64,000 nucleotides of DNA, from contig QEOQ01000141.1 in the NCBI GenBank assembly GCA_010279815.1, forward strand, positions 806,001 to 870,000, written 5' to 3'. Positions 40,101-55,300 of the stretch are shown piece after piece (the first letter of the stretch is position 1; each line of letters begins with the position of its first letter). The notes beneath the pieces are model-generated. The model worked only from the letters and a program-made list of their open reading frames with translations, did no database searches and was not told the origin of the DNA. The translations under genes and the position numbers were made by a program. The stretch comes from Brachionus plicatilis (lineage: Eukaryota > Rotifera > Eurotatoria > Ploima > Brachionidae).

Positions 40101-43100
40101 CAACTGTTTTCTATGAAAAAAAAAATCTGTATTTTGATTTATGAACCCGCAGAGATTTAAAGATAAAATTTTATCTCAAACAAACGAATTTAAAAGCTGC
40201 AGAATATTTTGGTCTTAGCGGTGATTTGGAGCGCGTCCGATCCATCCCAAGAGAAAAACATTGATCTGTCTAAATCGCGTAGCTAATCTTGAATTAGCTC
40301 TAGTGAGGAAACGCATGAATATATAGTGGAAAATTTTCGGCATGGCTCGAACTAGACCTGACCTAGAAAGCAATCTATTCGATGGAATCGAATCGGTTGA
40401 GAAATAAGATAAACTTATCATGATAATTCGATTTAAACCCAAAAGAATCTAGATTAATAAATTATAAACAACTAGCAAAACTAGCACTTATGTTTAACTT
40501 AAACGGGTTAAGTTCTTGCTTTGCTTAAATAAATAAAACTCTATCTAACATAAAAATTAATTTCACTCTTCCTTTTGGTATTTTGTATCTTTATTTTCAT
40601 TGTAAACTTTCTCTGTGCCAAATAGAACGAATTATCATAAACGTAATTTGATATTTTGAAAATCATGTTTGTACAAATCGATTTGATGTAGAGATTAGAT
40701 GGCCGAAACTTGAGACCAGTGGACTGATCGGACCTGATGTTGTTTCATAGCGTGGAGCCGCTTTTGCGCCCGCCCCAAACAACCAAGGATGCCAAAGAAA
40801 ATAGCTTGCCATTCTTTGCTAAATAGATAGAGAATAAATAAAACTAAAAAATACCATAATGATATGCAGCGATTAAGAATTCAAAAAATTTCTTCGCTCG
40901 CTTGTATTAAATAATCATAATACATGGTACAAGCAATTAAAACTGATGTGAGATAAAACTGCAAACAAGATTTAACTTTCTTGTTTAATTAAAAAAATAA
41001 AATTATTTATTTTCAAAGCTTCCTTTAATATATGTCTATTTGAATTTCACCCGGATAAAATTAACTGGAAATATTCCGTAAAATGAAGTGAGGAGGGGGG
41101 GGTGAATAATTCAGTATGATAGTGGGAGGAAGTAATCTTAAATTAAATTTTTGATCTAAAAAGGGGAAATTTTTTTTTATTAAGTGAACTAAAATAATTT
41201 TTTCCAATCATCAGTCAGTCAAAATTTAATTCCACATAAGAGTACGAAAAAAACTGATAAAATTATTTTTTTAGAAAAAAAAGAGCACACTCAGCTTTTT
41301 GAGTTAATCTTAAAAAAAATTTAAATTAAACACTGAAAACTCTTGCATATGACTCTTAAAAATAATAAGACGAACTTCTAGTTCATTTCTATTGGAGTTA
41401 TAACCATCTAAACCATCTTATGTGGTGAATTTTGTATTTTATTATTGTAATTAATTTTGATATTTAATTAATCAGTTAACGATTTTTAATATTATTTAGA
41501 AATAAAATTAAATTTGGCTTATCTTACTTTTATTAATTTCCAATAAAAGACTTTATTTAAGCCAAAAATTAAACTCAATTTCTGAAAAGCTAAATATTTA
41601 GAATTTATAAAAAGTAAGAGAAAAAATTTGTAATTAGAGAAATTTTTTTTCTTTTTAACTGAGCTTAATTTTTGACTAGAATAAGATGATCATTATTAAA
41701 AAGAATATAAGTTAAATTTAAGTTTATTTCAAAATAATATTAAAAACTAATTGATAATAATTTTTTTTTAATTAATTTTAAATGAATTTTAAATTCACAG
41801 ATTACGTGGAAAAATTCAGAACAAAAATTGATCACTCAGTTAGGCGGGGTTATTATTGGTCATAAAAATTCATTTTAATTTCTTAGATTCCTGAAAAAAT
41901 ACAGAACAACCATATGTCACGGGATTTAAATTATAAAATCATTCTAAATTTTTAATTAAAAAAATTATAATCATTATTCAGTCGGATTTAAAAAATCTTA
42001 TTAATTCCATGTTTTAAAATCTAATAAATTCCTATTAAATGCTGATTTGATCCCTTCATGTCTAAATTTTTCGTTTTTATTATGACTGTGAAAAAGTGAG
42101 TTTCCTTGAAAATAATTTATTTAGGTAGATTTAAATCCGAGCTGTAGTTGCATACAATTAAACATAGAAGTAAAAAACAATCTTATTAAATTTAATTATT
42201 TAATTAAATAGTTTTTGTTCAAATATTAAATTTTATAAAACAATTTTATAAAATTAAAATTTTTAGTTTCACATTTGCTAGATCTAAATTTTTAGTTTGA
42301 ACAATTTTTCTTTAAAATTAATTTAAATTAACTAAAAGATGGATAGTTTTTTGATGAAAAATCTTTTTGAATAATTTTAATTGAATGCATCACTAGCCAA
42401 CTTAACCATTATTTGAATATATTTGAGCAAATTAATAATTGATTAAATGAGAAAAGCGAAATAATAACTAGATTTATTTTCGGTTATTTCTAATCACAGA
42501 TTGATCAAGAAATATATTTAGAAAGAAATTACGCTGATAATTTGCTTCTAATGCCTCAAGTAACTTAATTATTCCTTTATTCTTGTCATAACGCTTGCAT
42601 ATCTCTTTCGAGCTATTATGAACAAATATTTCAAGCATATAATTTATCCAATTTAGATTCCATTCAAGTTTTATTTTTCTAAAACCAATTATGGCATATA
42701 TCTTAATTATTTTGATGCAAAGAATTCATGACTCGAATGTTTATTAAGTCAACCAAAATATGAATCAATAAAGATTGTAGCTAAAAAGAACGAAAGCACG
42801 AGCTTAACTCAAGGAAACCAAATAAAATATTTTCTTTTTAATTAGACTCAAAGTCTAAAATTAAACTGATTCCGTATCACAACTCTGTTTGTTACCTTTG
42901 AAGAAAATCTATTGAAAAATATATATTCAAATTTGCAAAGACACCTATATGTGTTTAGATATTCGATTAACCAGCTTTGTGATCATGAAAAAGAATACTT
43001 AAAAATTTTTATTTAAACAATTTTATTAGATTTATTTAATTTTTTTTATTAAATTAAAACTGAAAAAAAAATTAGAAATTCACACTAATCCTTCATAAAG

Positions 43101-44993
43101 TCTTAATTAAATGAGCCTATTTTTCTTATAGATCTAACAGAAAATGATGCGAAACAATAGAGCGTGTTCATATTTGCTCAAGTTAGATTACCTTTTTTAA
43201 GAAGCTAATGAAACTAAATTTTTGTTATTTTTTAGTCTAACAAGAATCGTAAATTAAATCATTCTCAGATGCAAATATGAAGCTCTTTTTAGTTCCAAAA
43301 TTAAAAATAATATAATATGTTAAATAATTAAAAAAAAATAGAAATATGTTTTATTAATATATTAAGTAAAAATGATAAACTTTAATATGTTCTAGTCAAA
43401 CAACTTGAGAAAAAACAATTTAAGATATTAAAAAAGAATTTCCGACAGATATTTTATCATCTCTTATTGTAAAATAATTAAAAAATGCTATTTAATTCAT
43501 AGACTATTGCAATTAATAAATTAGCTATTGTTATACTCAAAAATCATTTATTATCGGATGTAAATGCAAAATTGACAATATTTTTATATCGAGAGGAAAT
43601 AATAATTATAGTGTCATTTCATTTCAATAAATTAACTTTCAACAATCATTAAGTTGAATAAAAAAAAATAAAATTTTTGTTTTAAGAATTTTATTCATCA
43701 AGCTTCAATCGACAGTTAAAACAAAATTCAGTAGCCAAAAATATCTTTAAAATACGATAGATTACGCAATAGCTATGATGGTAAATCAAAAATTAAAAAA
43801 TAATCTTTTTTTAATTTCAAATTAAAAATAGTTAAATAAAGATTTGTAAACAAAAAAGGATTAGTTGATAATACCTTTTGATGAATATCTCATTACCAAA
43901 AGAGAATTAAGAGCACAATAACCGATTGTTAAATGAAAATAAAAAAATTTGATGAAGCATGAGAAATAATTTTTCAAAAATTTTAGAATTTTGAATGTTT
44001 ATAAAAGAATTAGAATAGAACGGAGAAGTTCAAGCAAACAATATTTTACGATTTTTTTTTAGTTTATATTTATTTTTCTTTCGTCCAATAAATTATCTAT
44101 AAAAAGACATTTTAAAAGAATATTTGGGATTCATAATTTTAAGTTTTTTTTTTAAATATTAGAAAATTAAACTTTCAAAATTATCTAAATATACAGTATC
44201 TCAATGTTTTACAGTTAAATTTAAATTAAAGAGTTTTTCAATCAATTAAATCAAAAAAAAATCAACTTGATTTTAAATTATTTTCAATGTAAAAAATAAA
44301 AACTTTTCTTTTTCATTTGAAAGGATAGACTAAGTTCAAATATAATATAAAAAAAACAATGTACCTCTATAGACAAATTATAAAGGCTTCAAGAGTGGTA
44401 TAATCAAGTTTACCACCTAAAATTTATACAAGCCCTATATCAATTTATTCATATATTTAAAAAAATTAAAAATTCAATTAAATTCGATCATCTGTTGTAA
44501 GATTCAGCAAATTTTTTGCTGTGATCATTTTCCACTTCTTATGATCAAATTCACCAAGCATCTTGTCATTATTACATTCTTCTAAAGCTATAAGAAATAT
44601 ATGTAAATTAAATCCTATGAAATTACATTAAAATAAAGTAACAAATAAAAAATCATTAAATTTTCCGAAATTTTTACGTAACTTAGCATCCTTTTATGTA
44701 AGCTTTTGTTAACTTCTTTAAAATGGCTAAAAACCTAATTTTTTTTGAATTTTTGAAGTTTTTAATTAAAAAAATATTTTAATAAAAGGTTAATACTAAA
44801 TATAAAAACTTGATGTACAATGCATGCCTTAATTTATACCTAAATAGATGATCATCTGTAGACATCATTTTTTTATAGATTTGGTGCAAAGGTAAATTTT
44901 CGTTTTTAACTTTCTTTGTTAAATCTAAAGGTAAAATCTACAAAAGTCTGCAAAAAAATATCCACTCAAAATAGCATCATTTTGATGGTGAGC

Positions 44994-45025
44994 ACTCTGC
45001 AATGTGCATTTTGATATTGCAGAGT
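44994..45025. repeat. Perfect hairpin ACTCTGCAAT / ATTGCAGAGT
   Basis: Ten bases at 44994-45003 pair exactly with 45016-45025. The sequence echoes the core of the CTCTGCAAAA foldback elements and is probably an eroded copy. Confidence 0.6.
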
Positions 45026-45039
45026 CTATTAAAAATTAA

Positions 45040-45275
45040 TTCCCTTCTGGTTTTCCTTTTTTTTGCTGGTTGACAATTTTCACTTTCATTAACCATTTTT
45101 AGAATTTTTTGAGAACCTTGGTCAGGTTGAATTTTGTTGATTGCATTTTCACTCCGAGAAAAAGGTTCAGAGTAGCTGTTTTTGAATTTTGTATAATTGC
45201 ATCTTGATTCACTGCTAAATCTTCACTAGGCTGACGTTGTAATGCAGGCCTAGTTTTTGGCCTGTTGGTAAACAT
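45040..45275 (-). pseudogene. Coding-like repeat fragment, possibly transposase-derived
   Basis: From ATG 45275 the minus strand reads MFTNRPKTRPALQRQPSEDL, then NQDAIIQNSKTA. After a frameshift it reads SENAINKIQPDQGSQKILKM and ends QPAKKRKTR, a basic NLS-like run. The second half is repeated at 59850-59985. This shows it belongs to a dispersed sequence, not a unique gene. Confidence 0.45.
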
Positions 45276-45997
45276 TTTGCATGTAGAGATATTTGGCAGA
45301 AATTTAGCCTACTATGATAAGTTTACAAAAGAAGTTTTTTAGTTAGAATTTACAAGTACAACTTTTTTTAAGCCACTTATTTTTATCGATTTCAATTGAA
45401 ATTAAGTCAAGAAATCAAAAGAGATAATTATCTCTTTTAAATAAGATTTAAATGTAGGCCAAGATAAATTGAACATATTGTCACAATAATTTTTGTACAG
45501 TTGTTTTGTTTTAATGTATTCACAAATGGCAGTCCAATATGACGCACAGTCAAACAAATTTTTTTTTCCAAAAATATTTCATAAATAAATTAATTAGTTT
45601 TAGAAATCAAGGGATAAAGTTCTTTTTTTTAATTTATAAAAATTAACTCTATTTTATTAAAACAAAAATAAATTTTAATAAATTAATGTTTATTAACACA
45701 AATGAAGATTTTTTTTCCGAGAAGGACGCAGGGGTCCTTTTTTAATAATCTTTGCTCTCAAATCAAAAAAACAACTTGAATTTTTTTATTTGTTCTAGCA
45801 AAAAATGATCCTAAATTCTAGATCATTTTTAAATTGAAATAAAAATACCTTAAAGGACATAAAGAAGTCAATTTGACATTTTTTTGATTAAAATGAATTT
45901 TATTGGTATGAATTTTGATGAAAAAATCGAGTTCTGTAAAGTGGTTTCTAATTTAGATCTCAATAATTTTTTATTTATAATAATTCGATTCATATAA

Positions 45998-46350
45998 GGC
46001 AATGTGAAATTTTAGTACAAAAATTACAGTACAAATAGTAAAAACTTTATAATTTTTTTTCTAATTGTGCAAAAATGGTTCTGCAAAAAGTACAATATTG
46101 TACAAATTTTGTACAAAAGAATTCCAAGCTCTGCAAAAACTCTGCAATTTTCTGTAAAATGCACACCATCAAAAAATCCTTGATTAAACTATGCAATAAA
46201 TTGCAGAGTTTTTGCAGAGCTTGGAATTCTTTTGTACAAAATTTGTACAATATTGTACTTTTTGCAGAACCATTTTTGCACAATTAGAAAAAAAATTATA
46301 AAGTTTTTACTATTTGTACTGTAATTTTTGTACTAAAATTTCACATTGCC
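45998..46350. mobile_element. Foldback MITE with 8-bp TSD TCATATAA
   Basis: The termini GGCAATGTGAAATTTTAGTA and its inverse enclose two arms of about 150-165 bp that match almost perfectly. TCATATAA flanks both ends (45990-45997 and 46351-46358). The layout equals the 29.9-kb element: TTCTGCAAAA (46079), palindrome GTACAATATTGTAC (46090-46103), core CTCTGCAAAAACTCTGCAA (46129-46147). Apart from these blocks the arm sequence is different. Confidence 0.88.
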
Positions 46351-46559
46351 TCATATAATGACAAAGGATAAACAAAAATTTTTAAAAAAGTTAAATAAAA
46401 TTCAAGAAAAATATATAGATTCGGTTATTGGTGGTAAACTAAGACCTGGAGGAAAAAAAGCCTCGAAAGTCTTTTAAATTAAATATTTGAAAACTAGCAT
46501 CAAACTAAATGTTTAAAACAAATTCAAAATTTTAAAATAAATTAAGTAATTTTATCATT

Positions 46560-46725
46560 TTATTTGTTTTTCTGTACCGAGCTAATGCTCCTTCAGAAAA
46601 AATAAATAAAATATTAGAATCAGAATAAAATTAAATAAAATAAAATAAAAAAAATAAAGCATTTTACACAACTAAATTATTTTTGAAACGATCCAATTGA
46701 AAAAACTTCACAACCCTTGGCTGGA
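46560..46725 (-). mobile_element. LINE-type 3' tail next to a solo foldback end
   Basis: 46560-46610 is the inverse of TCTGAAGGAGCATTAGCTCG plus (AAAT)n, a LINE tail on the minus strand. 46685-46720 resembles the right end of the element at 54836-55180 (CAATTGAAAAAACTTCACAA versus GAATTGAAACCAACTTCACA). Confidence 0.5.
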
Positions 46726-47636
46726 GGGAGACACTTTTATGAGCAGCACTTATTATTTTTTGAGAGGTGACTTTATTATTAGTACAAAGATTTTAGCTGG
46801 AGACACTAAGAATTTCACAAACAGATAAGCAATTTACAATTTTCTTTTTAAATAATAGTTAAGGGAGGATTTGTCGATTCAAAGACCATTATATTCAACT
46901 GAAAAATGGATTTTTTTCTTTCTATCATATTACAACATTACTTGTTTCAAATTATCTTGTTTTTTTTTATTTAACTAAATAAATTTTATTACTAAACTAT
47001 TTTTTATTTTTAAAGTGAAGTGTGTTTTATATATCTAAATTATTAAAGTTATAATTTTTTCATGTATTTTTTTTTATAATGAGTAAATTAAATCAAACAC
47101 AAATTTTATATTTAATTAATTATCCTTAACTGAATAAAAACAGAGTCAAGCAGAATGTTTCTCAACTTCTCTAAAACATTTTCTAATGAATCGAAAAAAA
47201 TTAAATATTTAACAAAATCTTGAGAAAAAAAATCACATCAATTTAATTTTGAAAATAATTAATTTTCAGCCAATGCTTTAGTATCCACAATTATGAATCA
47301 AAAGTTGTAATTTTTTTCTTTTGACTTATATTTTAAAACATTAGAAATAAAATAATCTTTAGTTAATCCATAAGCAATTGAAATCAAAGAATCAAAAGGC
47401 TAAACATTAATATTTAAATCCATTTGAATAAAAAATATATATCAAATATTGCTCAAAAATAACAATATCTAAATTATAATTATGATAAAACTAAAATGAA
47501 ATAAAAATTGTAAAAATCCGTATCACAATATTTTTATCTATTAAACAACTAATCATCGCCAAAATAAATAAAACCCTCTATCCAAAACAAGTCTTGTGAT
47601 TTTAGAAAATTCGAAAAATAAAGCTTCGAAGCTTTA

Positions 47637-47646
47637 CCATTTATGG
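47637..47646 (+). promoter_or_regulatory. CArG box (SRF site) upstream of actin
   Basis: CCATTTATGG matches CC(A/T)6GG exactly. It lies 173 bases before the actin ATG. Serum response factor sites of this kind control actin genes in animals. Confidence 0.7.
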
Positions 47647-47721
47647 TAAATAAAAAAATTAATAGCAATTAAAAACAAGATAAACCTATCATGAGTTATT
47701 TAAACAAAAATCATTTTTTAG

Positions 47722-47729
47722 TATATAAG
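47722..47729 (+). promoter_or_regulatory. TATA box of actin
   Basis: TATATAAG lies 88 bases before the start codon. This leaves room for a 5' UTR of roughly 50-60 nt. Confidence 0.7.
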
Positions 47730-47803
47730 GTCGGCAATTAAAGACCCATTTAGTAAAATAAAAATTTTTCTTAATTGTTTTAAAATCCCGATAAATTCTC
47801 TAG

Positions 47804-48940
<1,137 letters not shown>

Positions 48941-51900
48941 ACTAATTTATACATTTCCAATTTATTTATCTATTTTCATTTGTTCAGAGATTTAATAATT
49001 AATAAAATTTAAAAAGATAATTTTAATTTATTTATGAAATAATAATTAATAAAAATAGTTTAAATTTCTAATGATTTTAGTTTGGTAATTTTCAAGAATA
49101 ATCCGATGTTTTTGAGAATCACTTTAAAATATTTAACCCTTTTTTTGGATCAAATTTCCAAGCTAAAAAGTTTGAGCAATGATTATTTTTACTTGCCGTC
49201 TTAAACCACAGTCCCAAATAGATTTTCGATTGTTGAGAATTTATTTTTAAAATTATGAGTTTTAAATTAATAATATTATTGCATTAAATGATAAATTGAA
49301 TCTAAGTCTTCACTAATGAAGAATTTTCTAGATTCGCAGATTTCTGAACGAGTAGAATTTTTCAATTTTTTTTTCAGATTTTGAGATGGATTAAATTTTT
49401 CAAAAATCTATTTATTTGAAGAAAATCATAATACTTTATTTTATAAAAATATTTTTAATCCAGGTAATAGGATTTTTATTAAAGAATTTATTCAAAAGAT
49501 TAAGATAATCAAGTTGAAACAATTTTATAACAAAGCGCATATCATTTTTTATTGTTTTTAGATAAAATTATGTTAAGAATATTTTTTAAAAAATGAATAA
49601 TCTTACTATTAATTCTAAAAAAAAATTAATGCGTTATTAATAGTTGCCCAAGTATTCCAATCAATTGGGAAAATATATTTAAAATCGTTTAGCTCACTTT
49701 TAAATTCGATTGAAGTGAAAAAATTATAGTTAATATTGGAGCAAAAATCTAAAATTTTAAAGCTCCCAGTCACCAAAATTAGAGAAAAAATAATTTCCTG
49801 TATTAAAGCAATTAATTTACAAGTATTTACTACAACTACCGTAACGAATTTTTTCGATATAATTATGAAAAAATTCAGATTAATGTAATAAAATTGATTT
49901 TAAAAATTTAATAAATTATGGATTTAAGCATTTTAATTTTATCTCTTTTCAATTAACATCAAAAAGATATCAACTTTTTTATGTAATTTTTCAAATTCTC
50001 TAAATTTCAATTCAAAAAATAGAAAAACTAATTATAATAATTGTAATTTCAAGGAATTACTAATTCGATGAATGTCATGGGATAGAGTGGCAACTTGGAC
50101 AAATTAAACCTATTCATTTCGTACCGTCATGAGTTTTGTGTTTTAGAAACACTTTTTAAAAATTTTCAACATAAAAATTAAATATCATTTAATTTGTTTT
50201 TTCAATATTAATGTAAAATTTTTAAACACAATTTTATCTTAAGAATTCATTAGAAAAGCTAAATATGCCAATTATAGTCGAAATAATTTTTGTCTTTATT
50301 GAAAACTAGTGGCTACGATGATTTAAAATTACTATAATTATTTGATGCTATCTCTAGCTAGGCACTCGTGCATTAACAATTTTTCCATCATTTATTTTCA
50401 AACTATTTCTTTTACTTTTTAGGACAATTGAATTAATAAGTTTTTGTTTTGGAATTTTAAAAAACAATCAATCAATTTATTTTCTCAAAGAGACAAGAAT
50501 TATTCTAGTATCACATCAATTCGTTTTAACTATTACGAAATTAAAAAACACAATGTGTATAAATTATTCATGTTGATTTTTCGAATAAATTAAAAAAAAA
50601 TTCATTAATTAAGTAAAAATGCTTCTTAAATCAATAGATTTAACTTTAATGTTGATATTTTGCTAACAGGTTTGTTTTTTATTTCAGAATTATTAAAGTT
50701 TGGTCCATAAAGATGACTTTGTAAAAAATTAACTTGAAAAGAAAATCCACTTTTGGTTAGTTTTCTAATTATGTCAAGTTTTGTTTTTATTTTCTTCCTT
50801 AAATTACAAAACCTAGAAAAATTATTCTAAAAGTATATTTTCTTTTCGATTTAACGTTTAATCAAATAAAAATCCTTGAATAAACAAGATTATGCGATTT
50901 TTTAAATTAATTTTCATCAGAATTTTTTTCAATTTTGGTAAAATCAAAATTTTTAATACATTTTAAAATTAGCTTTATTAAGCTTGTCTTTTGGGTACTG
51001 AACAGAACAGAATTTTAATTTATAAAAAAAATTTTTTTTCATGATTTTTTCTCAAAAATTTATTTTCCGCAAAAAAAGTTAAAACGTAGACTTAAATTTA
51101 GAATTTTTTAGCACTTTCTGATAAAATTATATAATTTGATCGACATATAATTTTAAGATTAATTTTTTTAAGTGTTAAGTCTCTTGATATTTAGTGCACA
51201 TATATTTTTCTGCTTAAAAGTCTAGAGAATTTTTAAAATTTAGTTAATGGATTAAAGCAATCCAATCTATCTGAACAAAAATATCACTTTTATTTTCGAC
51301 TTGAATAAAATCTAAAGTCTAATTTTAAATTTTTATTCTAATTTTAGTATCACAAATTTTAATTTTTTTTTCAACAACAACAACAACCAGAAAGAGAGTG
51401 AACAGTAAATAAAAAATTTTAGAAAAGCAATACTTCTAAACGAGTTCATAATCAGGATACAATTTAGTAGGCTATTTTTGCTGTTGTTAAATCAATCCTT
51501 ATCAATAATTTATAAAGTTATCTATCAAATTCACATTGATTTAAACTTTGTTTTATAATTTTGCGAAAATAAAATTTATCTTTTATCATAAATGATTTAT
51601 GCAGGATCGTTTCATAATATAAAATTGAGTTTTTTTTTTTTGAAATTTATTTTACAAAGCTTTATCAAAAGCAAACAGTTTAGGGTAAACTTATTTTGGA
51701 TAAAATTAATTTTCATTGTGCTGTTCGAAATGAGAAGCATTTAGAGAGAAAAAATGTTAGAAAAAAATAAATCGATAAAAGACTGAAATGCAGTCGGTGT
51801 GCTTATTTTCTCTGATTAATATCGAGAAATTACGTTTTTGTTGACACATGATGACGTTGGTAAATAACAAAAAGTCAATCAACATATATAAAGACAAGTA

Positions 51901-52342
51901 TTGAAAATTTTAGGGTTGCCACAGGGATCGAGTCCAGCATTTTAAAGACACAATCAAATGTTCATGTAGACAATAGATGCATGCATAAATAACTGAAAAA
52001 AGCTGCATAGAAATCACTATTTAAGCAACTATTAGCATAATTAGATTGGAGAATTCGGGAATTTCGACCTGGTTAGTCAAGAGTCAAAACAGCTGGTGTT
52101 ACAGGTATGGCCTAAAAATCACGGCCTCAAATCAACTTGAAGTTATGCAACAAAGATGCCTAGCAAACTATAATTTATTTTCATGTTTCTATGACTCAAA
52201 AATTACAACAATTTTTTTTTGTTTTTTTTTTTAGATTAAAATGAATCGAGAATAGTTTTTAGTTTAACCTTTGGAATAATGGTTACTTATTTTATTTAAT
52301 CCATAGCGATTGATTAGTACACAATTTTAGTTTAAATGTAAA
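48941..52342. other. Intergenic, actin 3' flank and FERM gene 5' flank
   Basis: AT-rich DNA with no gene recognised. The last ~500 bases should contain the promoter or 5' UTR of the FERM gene (for example ATATATAAAG near 51885). A 62-codon frame at 52046-52234 has no domain and is not counted as a gene. Confidence 0.55.
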
Positions 52343-55300
52343 ATGTCGATTTTTAAAAGAATAAAGAATTCAAAAAGTTTTTCTATTTTCACCTCGCGTT
52401 CCTCAATAAACACCAGCAATCACTCGAAAAAAGCGTTCGACACCACAGCCAGCTCAATCACTAATACCAACACATTGAATAGTACGTTCAGCAATGGGTC
52501 GCCTTTTAAATTTGAAGCGTCGCAGACTCGCACTCTGGTCATCTACCACATTGACTCGGAAACTGAAGGAACTTTTAGTCTAACTGTCAAAGTAAGTTTT
52601 TTTTTCTAAAATATACATTTTTTTTTAAATTCCCAATCAATCAAAAAATAATTTTTAAATTTTTAAATTTTTTTATTTGAACATGTGTCCAATAAATGGA
52701 AATTTTTTTTATTTTTATATTTCAAAGTCTAGTCTGACGAGTTAGTTTTTTTTTAAAAAAAAGTCTCTTGCCTTGATTGACTTGACTTCCTTTATTCCTT
52801 AAGAATAACGTGTTTGCCGTTTCTTGTAGTTATTAAGGCGGCCATTTTTATTTCAAAGTCTTTGAAATTACTTTAAAATGAAATTTTTTCTAACTTTTGC
52901 GCAAGTATGGAGTTGCTGCATACCTAATACTATATGTGGTATTTTTTCTATCATCAAATATCTAATATTAATCATCAAAAAATTGAATTTATCACCAAAA
53001 TATTTTTATTTTTATCATCAAACTTTATGAAATTTCAATTAAAAATAATATAAATATCAATTTAAAAATATCAAAATACACGAAAATTTAGATTATTTAA
53101 TTAGAAAATATTCATCAAAAAAATTTTTTATCATTAAATTAAAAAATTATTATAACCAAAATTAAATAAAAATATAAAATAAAAAAAAAAAACTATTTCA
53201 ATAAAGTTTTGTTGACTAATTTCGGTCACACAAGTTCTTTTTTCGCCAACATTATGTATTAGGAGTATGACGAATTTTGGTAAATTATTCTGAACAACAA
53301 AATATATATAATGTTTGTATTCATAACTTTTTGAATATCTTGGACAATCATATGAAATTCTCCTATAATCTTACCAATTATTTTTAATTAAATTTTTTAA
53401 ATATTTTTTTTTGTTGGATGATCTTTTTTATTTGATTCAGAGAAAAAAAAATTAATGTTAAAAAAATTATTTTGTTGATGAAAATTTAATTTTGGTGAAA
53501 AATTTTTTATTTTGATGATAAATTTTAGAAAAATTTGATGCCAAATTCTGAATTATTCAATGATGGAAAATATTTATTCTCTAATACTATAGTCCTTATT
53601 TAAAAAAAAAAATTATGATAAAGTACGATTGACATTTTGAAGATGATTTTTTATTTCAATAAATACCTAATAAATACAATGATAATTTTTAAAATGTGTT
53701 ATTTTTTTCAATTTTTTTAATCAATTAAATTTCAAGCTTAATCAACAGGCTAGTGCCCTTGTCATAAAAAATCGATTAACACTTCTTTTATTTGTTTTTT
53801 TAAATTTTTTTACAAATTAAAATATTTGTTAAATTTCTTTACAAAATCTATAATATCAAATTAATATTATTGAATATTGAATGCTTGAATGCTGCGCACT
53901 TCAACATTGATCTCTTGATCACAAAGCTATCTATCAGTCTTTTATAAAGAAATCCAAATGCTTTTTCACGATTTGCTGTTTTTGATGCTGGTTCAATCAG
54001 ATTCTCACTATTCCTTAAATCATACTTCAAATTTTTGAGTCAATTTTTTTCAATTTCAATCTAAATTATCAGGTGAATTATAAAAAAAAAGAATTCTATG
54101 TAAAGACAACATTCTTTCCAGTATTCTATGCTGAAATGCATATAAATCATTCTTTTCTAGAAAATTATTAATTTCATTTAAGTCATAAGCTTCAGATTTG
54201 AACTTAAATAATTTAAATATCAAAAATAATAACTTTTAACTAGTTTTATACTAGCCTCTTTTGAAAAATAGCTTATTTGGATTTTTAAAATGTTTGGCCA
54301 AAGAAAAAAGCAAATTTTATTATTTGCTAAGCTATTTTACAAATTGACAGCGACATATATATCAATCATTAACTAATTTAGTTTTGATATCTGACCGATT
54401 AAAATTTTTCTTTGTTTTTCTTTTTAAACAATTTTCTTATAATACATTAGAAGTTTTTTATTTCCGCGATGCAATGATGAATTCAATATTTGTATTTTAA
54501 TTTTTAGAATAAAGAAAGAAATAATTTTTTTTTTTTTTAAATAATTAAAAGATTTTTTTCCAACTTTTATGCAACTGTATCTTTTGAAGTAAGAATGATA
54601 TTAAAATTAAATTTTCAAAAATAAATCAATCATTCAAAAAGTTTTAATTTTTTTTAATTTTAATGAGAAAATGCCTGGACATTTAATCAATGACAGTTAA
54701 CAAAATGAAAGAAAAAAACCTGTCATTTTTTTCTTTTAAAATATTTTAAATTTATCAGCAAATGTTTTTCGGAAAGTTAAAAAAAATTCTGTCATTATAG
54801 AGCTTGATCATATATTGTTTATTATGAAGTCTTAAGTTCATTTCAATTCGATCGTTTCAATTCAGAAAAATTTGAATAACTTTTTAACTATAAGGAATAA
54901 TTTAGTTCTGTAAAATGCTTAATGTTTAAGCAACTTTGCTTAATCTGAAAATATATGCCTGCAAAAACTCTGCAAAGTAATTGCACAATTGATTCGAATA
55001 CTTTTTAATGGCGTGCAAATGCATAAAATTGCAAAGTATTTTGCAGACTTATTTTACTGAATTAAGCAAATTTGCTTATAATTGAGCATTTTTTAGTACT
55101 AAATTATCTCTTTTAGTAAAAAATTTATTCAAGTTTTTCTGAATTTAAATGATCGAATTGAAACCAACTTCACAACCCCAAGTCTTAAATATTTATTGTT
55201 TTAAATTTACTAAAAGTAAATTTAATTAAATATTGAAATTGGAAAGAGATCATCGCAGAAAGAGATCATCTTGAAACCTTTGCTTGTGAATGAAACCCGT

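Noticed and set aside
46047..46287. Frames of 78 aa (minus) and 70 aa (plus) at 46.0-46.3 kb
   Set aside because: Both arise from the two arms of the foldback MITE and mirror each other.
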